Positions 60,998-64,000 of a stretch of 64,000 nucleotides of DNA are shown one piece after another. The translations under genes were made by a program, and so were the position numbers. The notes under the pieces were generated by a model. The model ran no database searches and was not told the DNA's origin. It saw only the letters and a list, made by a program, of their open reading frames with translations. Where the stretch lies: contig NZ_JAINFJ010000005.1 in NCBI RefSeq assembly GCF_019966595.1, positions 89,824 to 153,823 on the forward strand, written 5' to 3'. Position 1 is the stretch's first letter, and every line of letters starts with the position of its first letter. The DNA comes from Oricola indica. GTDB lineage: Bacteria; Pseudomonadota; Alphaproteobacteria; Rhizobiales; Rhizobiaceae.

Positions 60998-61831
60998 TTA
61001 CTTCTTGCGCTGGTGACGCGAGCGCATGATGAACTTGTCTGTCGACTTGTTCGAACGGGTACGCTTGCCCTTGGTGGGCTTGCCCCACGGCGTCACCGGA
61101 TGACGACCGCCGGACGTACGGCCTTCACCACCGCCATGCGGGTGATCGACCGGGTTCATGACAACGCCGCGGACATGCGGGCGACGACCGAGCCAGCGAG
61201 AACGACCCGCCTTGCCCAGATTGATGTTGCCGTGATCCGGGTTGGAAACCGCACCGACCGTGGCGAAGCAGCGGCCCGAAACCAGGCGCTGTTCACCAGA
61301 GTTGAGGCGCAGAATGGCCATGCCCTGGTCGCGACCAACGAGCTGTGCGTAGGAACCAGCCGAACGGGCGATCTGACCGCCCTTGCCCGGCTTCATTTCC
61401 ACGTTGTGCACGATGGTGCCGACCGGCATGCGGCCAAGTTCCATCGCGTTGCCCGGCTTCACGTCGACATACTCGCCCGACACCACGCGGTCGCCCGCCT
61501 GCAGGCGCTGCGGTGCGAGAATGTAGGACAGTTCGCCGTCATCATATTTCAGGAGAGCGATGAACGCGGTCCGGTTCGGATCGTATTCGATGCGCTCCAC
61601 CGTCGCTTCGACGCCGGTCTTGCGGCGCTTGAAGTCGATGATGCGATACGTGCGCTTGTGACCGCCGCCCTTGTTGCGCGAAGTCATGCGGCCCGCATTG
61701 TTGCGGCCGCCCGACTTCGTCAGGCCTTCGGTCAACGCCTTGACCGGACCGCCCTTGTGCAGGCCGGAACGGTCGACCGTCACCAGCTGGCGCTGGCCCG
61801 GAGACGTCGGTTTGAATGTTTTCATTGCCAT
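60998..61831 (-). CDS. rplB: 50S ribosomal protein L2
   Basis: 277 residues, required for peptidyl transfer and subunit joining. Typical parts are [40 protein letters not shown] and the C-terminal [32 protein letters not shown] with the essential His of DHPHGGG. Start taken at the first of two close ATGs. Confidence 0.97.
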   Translation of the reverse strand: MAMKTFKPTSPGQRQLVTVDRSGLHKGGPVKALTEGLTKSGGRNNAGRMTSRNKGGGHKRTYRIIDFKRRKTGVEATVERIEYDPNRTAFIALLKYDDGELSYILAPQRLQAGDRVVSGEYVDVKPGNAMELGRMPVGTIVHNVEMKPGKGGQIARSAGSYAQLVGRDQGMAILRLNSGEQRLVSGRCFATVGAVSNPDHGNINLGKAGRSRWLGRRPHVRGVVMNPVDHPHGGGEGRTSGGRHPVTPWGKPTKGKRTRSNKSTDKFIMRSRHQRKK

Positions 61832-61856
61832 AACAAATTACCTCTCGGCCGACCGG

Positions 61857-62150
61857 TTAGAGCCCGGTCGCGACGTCGATGGACTGACCATCGACGAGGG
61901 TCACGACCGCCTTTTTAACGTCGCTCTGCTTGCCGGTGATGCCGCGGAACCGCTTCACCTTGCCCTTGCGAAGCAGCGTGTTGACTGACTTCACCTTGAC
62001 GCCGAACAGCGCTTCGACTGCAGCCTTGATCTCAGGCTTCGAAGCATCGCGGGCGACATTGAAGACGACCTGGTTGTGTTCCGACACGAGCGTCGATTTC
62101 TCGGTGATCACCGGAGAGACGATCACGTCATAGTGGCGAATATCCGTCAT
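61857..62150 (-). CDS. rplW: 50S ribosomal protein L23
   Basis: 97 residues, docking site for trigger factor and SRP at the tunnel exit. [45 protein letters not shown] is canonical. It overlaps rplD by four bases (ATGA). Confidence 0.97.
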   Translation of the reverse strand: MTDIRHYDVIVSPVITEKSTLVSEHNQVVFNVARDASKPEIKAAVEALFGVKVKSVNTLLRKGKVKRFRGITGKQSDVKKAVVTLVDGQSIDVATGL

Positions 62151-62770
62151 TTGAACCGCTCCTCGAGAGCCTCGACAGCAGCCTTCGACAGAACCAGCTT
62201 GTTGCGGCGAAGGATGTCGTAGACATTGATCCCCTGCACCGGCAGCACGTCGATCTGCGGAATGTTGGATGCCGCATTCTTGAAATTACCGTCCAGCTCG
62301 GCACCGCCGATAACCAGTGCATTCTCCAAGCCGAGGCCGGAAAGCTGACCGAGCAGCGTCTTGGTCTTCGCGTCGCCCGCCTTCAGATCATCGATGATGA
62401 TCAGGTCGGACGACTTGGCCTTGGCCGACAGCGCATGACGCAGGCCGAGCGCGCGAACCTTCTTCGGAAGCACTGTCTCGTGGCTGCGAGCAACCGGCCC
62501 GTGTGCCTTGCCGCCGCCGCGGAACTGCGGAGCGCGCGCGGAGGAGTGACGGGCGCGGCCCGTACCCTTCTGGCGGAACATCTTCGCACCAGTGCGGGAG
62601 ATGTCGGCACGGCCCTTGGCCTGATGCGTGCCCTGCTGCTTCTTGGCAAGCTGCCAAAGCACAACGCGCTGCATCAGGTCGACACGCGGATCGAGGCCGA
62701 AAACCTCGTCGGAGACCGATACGGAACCGGCGGACTTGCCGGCAAGTGTCGTCACTTTGAGTTCCATCAT
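62147..62770 (-). CDS. rplD: 50S ribosomal protein L4
   Basis: 207 residues, lining the tunnel and in E. coli the autogenous repressor of the S10 operon. [39 protein letters not shown] and [20 protein letters not shown] fit. Two tandem ATGs (62770 and 62767) are possible starts; the first overlaps the rplC stop as ATGA. Confidence 0.97.
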   Translation of the reverse strand: MMELKVTTLAGKSAGSVSVSDEVFGLDPRVDLMQRVVLWQLAKKQQGTHQAKGRADISRTGAKMFRQKGTGRARHSSARAPQFRGGGKAHGPVARSHETVLPKKVRALGLRHALSAKAKSSDLIIIDDLKAGDAKTKTLLGQLSGLGLENALVIGGAELDGNFKNAASNIPQIDVLPVQGINVYDILRRNKLVLSKAAVEALEERFK

Positions 62771-63483
62771 TCTGCCCCTTCAGCGCTCTGCGAAGCCGGA
62801 GCTTCTGCACCCGCGCGCAATGCGGCCGGCTTCGGTGCATTGTCCGGCAGGCTCGATTTCAAGGCGTCGCGGACGAGGATCCATGCACCCTTGGAGCCGG
62901 GGACGGCGCCACGAACGAGGATCAGGCCACGGTCCGCATCGGTCGAGACGATCTCGAGGTTCTGCGTCGTCACCCGGGTCGCGCCCATGTGACCGGCCAT
63001 CTTCTTGCCCTTGAACACCTTGCCGGGATCCTGGCACATGCCGGTCGAACCATGTGAACGGTGCGACAGCGAGTTACCGTGCGTCGCGCGGCCACCACCG
63101 AAGTTGTGGCGCTTCATGACACCCTGGAAGCCCTTGCCCTGCGTCGTGCCGGTCACGTCGACCTTCTGGCCCGGAACGAAATGCTCGACCGTCAGCTCGG
63201 CGCCGACATCGATCATGTTGTCCGGCGAAACGCGGAACTCGGCCAACTTGCGCTTCGGCTCGACGGACGCCTTGGCGAAATGCCCGCGCATTGCCTTGGA
63301 GGTGTTCTTCACCTTCGCAAAGCCCGAACCGAGCTGCACCGCGGTGTAGCCGTTCTTGTCTTCTGTACGCTGGGCCACCACCTGGCAGTTCTCCATACGA
63401 AGAACGGTCACCGGCAGCTGCTCGCCGTCGTCATTGTAGACGCGGGTCATGCCCAGCTTCTGTGCGATTACTCCTGAACGCAT
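62767..63483 (-). CDS. rplC: 50S ribosomal protein L3
   Basis: 238 residues near the peptidyl-transferase centre. [59 protein letters not shown] and [20 protein letters not shown] are canonical. The Gln-containing GTTQGKG motif is the site methylated by PrmB in relatives. The C-terminus carries an Ala/Glu-rich extension. Confidence 0.97.
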   Translation of the reverse strand: MRSGVIAQKLGMTRVYNDDGEQLPVTVLRMENCQVVAQRTEDKNGYTAVQLGSGFAKVKNTSKAMRGHFAKASVEPKRKLAEFRVSPDNMIDVGAELTVEHFVPGQKVDVTGTTQGKGFQGVMKRHNFGGGRATHGNSLSHRSHGSTGMCQDPGKVFKGKKMAGHMGATRVTTQNLEIVSTDADRGLILVRGAVPGSKGAWILVRDALKSSLPDNAPKPAALRAGAEAPASQSAEGAE

Positions 63484-63511
63484 TGGTTCATCCTTCCCCA
63501 ATCCGGCCCGC

Positions 63512-63820
63512 TCAGAGCTTGATCTCGACATCAACGCCGGCCGCCAGATCGAGCTTCATCAGCGCGTCCACGGTCTGCGGTGTCGGATCAACGATATCCA
63601 AAAGGCGCTTGTGTGTGCGCATTTCGAACTGCTCGCGGCTTTTCTTATCGATGTGCGGAGACCGGTTCACGGTGAATTTCTCGATCCGTGTCGGCAACGG
63701 CACCGGCCCGCGTACGCTCGCACCGGTCCGCTTAGCGGTCGACACGATTTCACGCGTCGATGCATCGAGGACCCGGTGGTCGAACGCCTTCAGGCGGATG
63801 CGGATGTTCTGGCCGTTCAT
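63512..63820 (-). CDS. rpsJ: 30S ribosomal protein S10
   Basis: 102 residues, which also serves as the NusE antitermination factor. [62 protein letters not shown] and the C-terminal [12 protein letters not shown] are conserved. First gene of the S10 operon in this window, 28 bases before rplC. Confidence 0.98.
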   Translation of the reverse strand: MNGQNIRIRLKAFDHRVLDASTREIVSTAKRTGASVRGPVPLPTRIEKFTVNRSPHIDKKSREQFEMRTHKRLLDIVDPTPQTVDALMKLDLAAGVDVEIKL

Positions 63821-63840
63821 TACGACTGTTCCTTATTCAA

Positions 63841-63870
63841 GAAGGAAAGCGCGGCAGCTCGTGCCGCGCT
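63841..63870 (-). terminator. Terminator-like hairpin between tuf and rpsJ
   Basis: AGCGCGGCA and TGCCGCGCT form a perfect 9-bp stem around a 5-base loop; on the minus strand TTTCCTTCTTG follows. It begins 23 bases after the tuf stop and may separate tuf from the S10 operon. Confidence 0.7.
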
Positions 63871-63892
63871 CCCTCAAAACACTTTTGCTCGC

Positions 63893-64000
63893 CTATTCGA
63901 TGATCTTCGCGACGATGCCGGCACCGACGGTGCGGCCGCCTTCGCGGATAGCGAAGCGCAGGCGGTCTTCCATCGCGATCGGCACGATCAGCTCGACATT
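63893..64000 (-). CDS. tuf: Elongation factor Tu (C-terminal end only, cut by window)
   Basis: Only the last 35 codons and the stop are inside the window. They read [20 protein letters not shown] followed by [15 protein letters not shown], the conserved end of EF-Tu domain 3. EF-Tu delivers aminoacyl-tRNA to the ribosome. It precedes rpsJ in transcription order, as in other alphaproteobacteria. Confidence 0.96.
   Translation of the reverse strand, partial: NVELIVPIAMEDRLRFAIREGGRTVGAGIVAKIIE

Overview
This is a stretch of core chromosome from a GC-rich alphaproteobacterium, almost certainly of the order Hyphomicrobiales (Rhizobiales). The evidence is gene order and gene architecture: dusB-ntrB-ntrC-ntrY-ntrX-trkA in a row, a fused ispDF, a pyruvate dehydrogenase cluster whose E1-beta subunit carries its own lipoyl domain, short-type adenylate kinase, and an alphaproteobacterial LexA box (GTTC-N7-GTTC). 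The genus cannot be fixed from the sequence alone. Both ends are cut: trkA at the left loses its C-terminus and tuf at the right keeps only its last 35 residues. No insertion sequence, prophage, CRISPR array, tRNA or rRNA was seen. No gene-free stretch exceeds about 255 bases.

Layout. 1-8601 (minus): dusB and the two nitrogen two-component systems NtrBC and NtrYX, then trkA. 8764-10537 (plus): ispDF and a CinA-family amidase. 10534-19700 (minus): ftsB, pdhA, a small membrane protein, pdhB, pdhC, an SGNH hydrolase, a YdcH-like protein, lpdA, a GlsB-like membrane protein, lipA and a COQ10/RatA-like protein. This block makes the pyruvate dehydrogenase complex and the enzyme that finishes its lipoyl cofactor. 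19775-24239: a small ATPase, eno, a 39-codon secreted peptide, kdsA, a VOC protein and a DUF4864 protein. 24236-28127 (minus): coaD, two cyclophilins, queA and tgt. 28188-34011: a secreted protein, a 28-codon peptide, a LysE exporter, gyrA, marC, an exported protein and ssb. 34265-40231: uvrA, hsp20, a DUF72 protein and the bifunctional NAD(P)HX repair enzyme. 40445-44581: glnB-glnA behind a sigma-54 promoter, an FKBP isomerase and a beta-CASP-type hydrolase. 44624-49519 (minus): a pseudouridine synthase, crcB, a flavodoxin, rarA and a Do-like protease. 49614-64000 (minus): the alpha, spc and S10 ribosomal operons in conserved order, with secY and adk, ending in tuf.

How the genes connect. 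NtrC encoded at the left is the expected activator of the sigma-54 promoter in front of glnB-glnA. LipA matures the lipoyl domains of PdhB and PdhC. QueA and Tgt act in the same queuosine pathway. ssb and uvrA share one SOS operator.

I did not find a clearly new multi-gene system. The best leads are small: a predicted RNA thermometer in front of hsp20, a Tgt that has lost its zinc ligands, a 23-bp palindrome between ftsB and pdhA, an unrecognised membrane protein inside the pdh operon, two unannotated-size secreted peptides, and terminator-like hairpins placed inside ribosomal operons before rpoA and secY.
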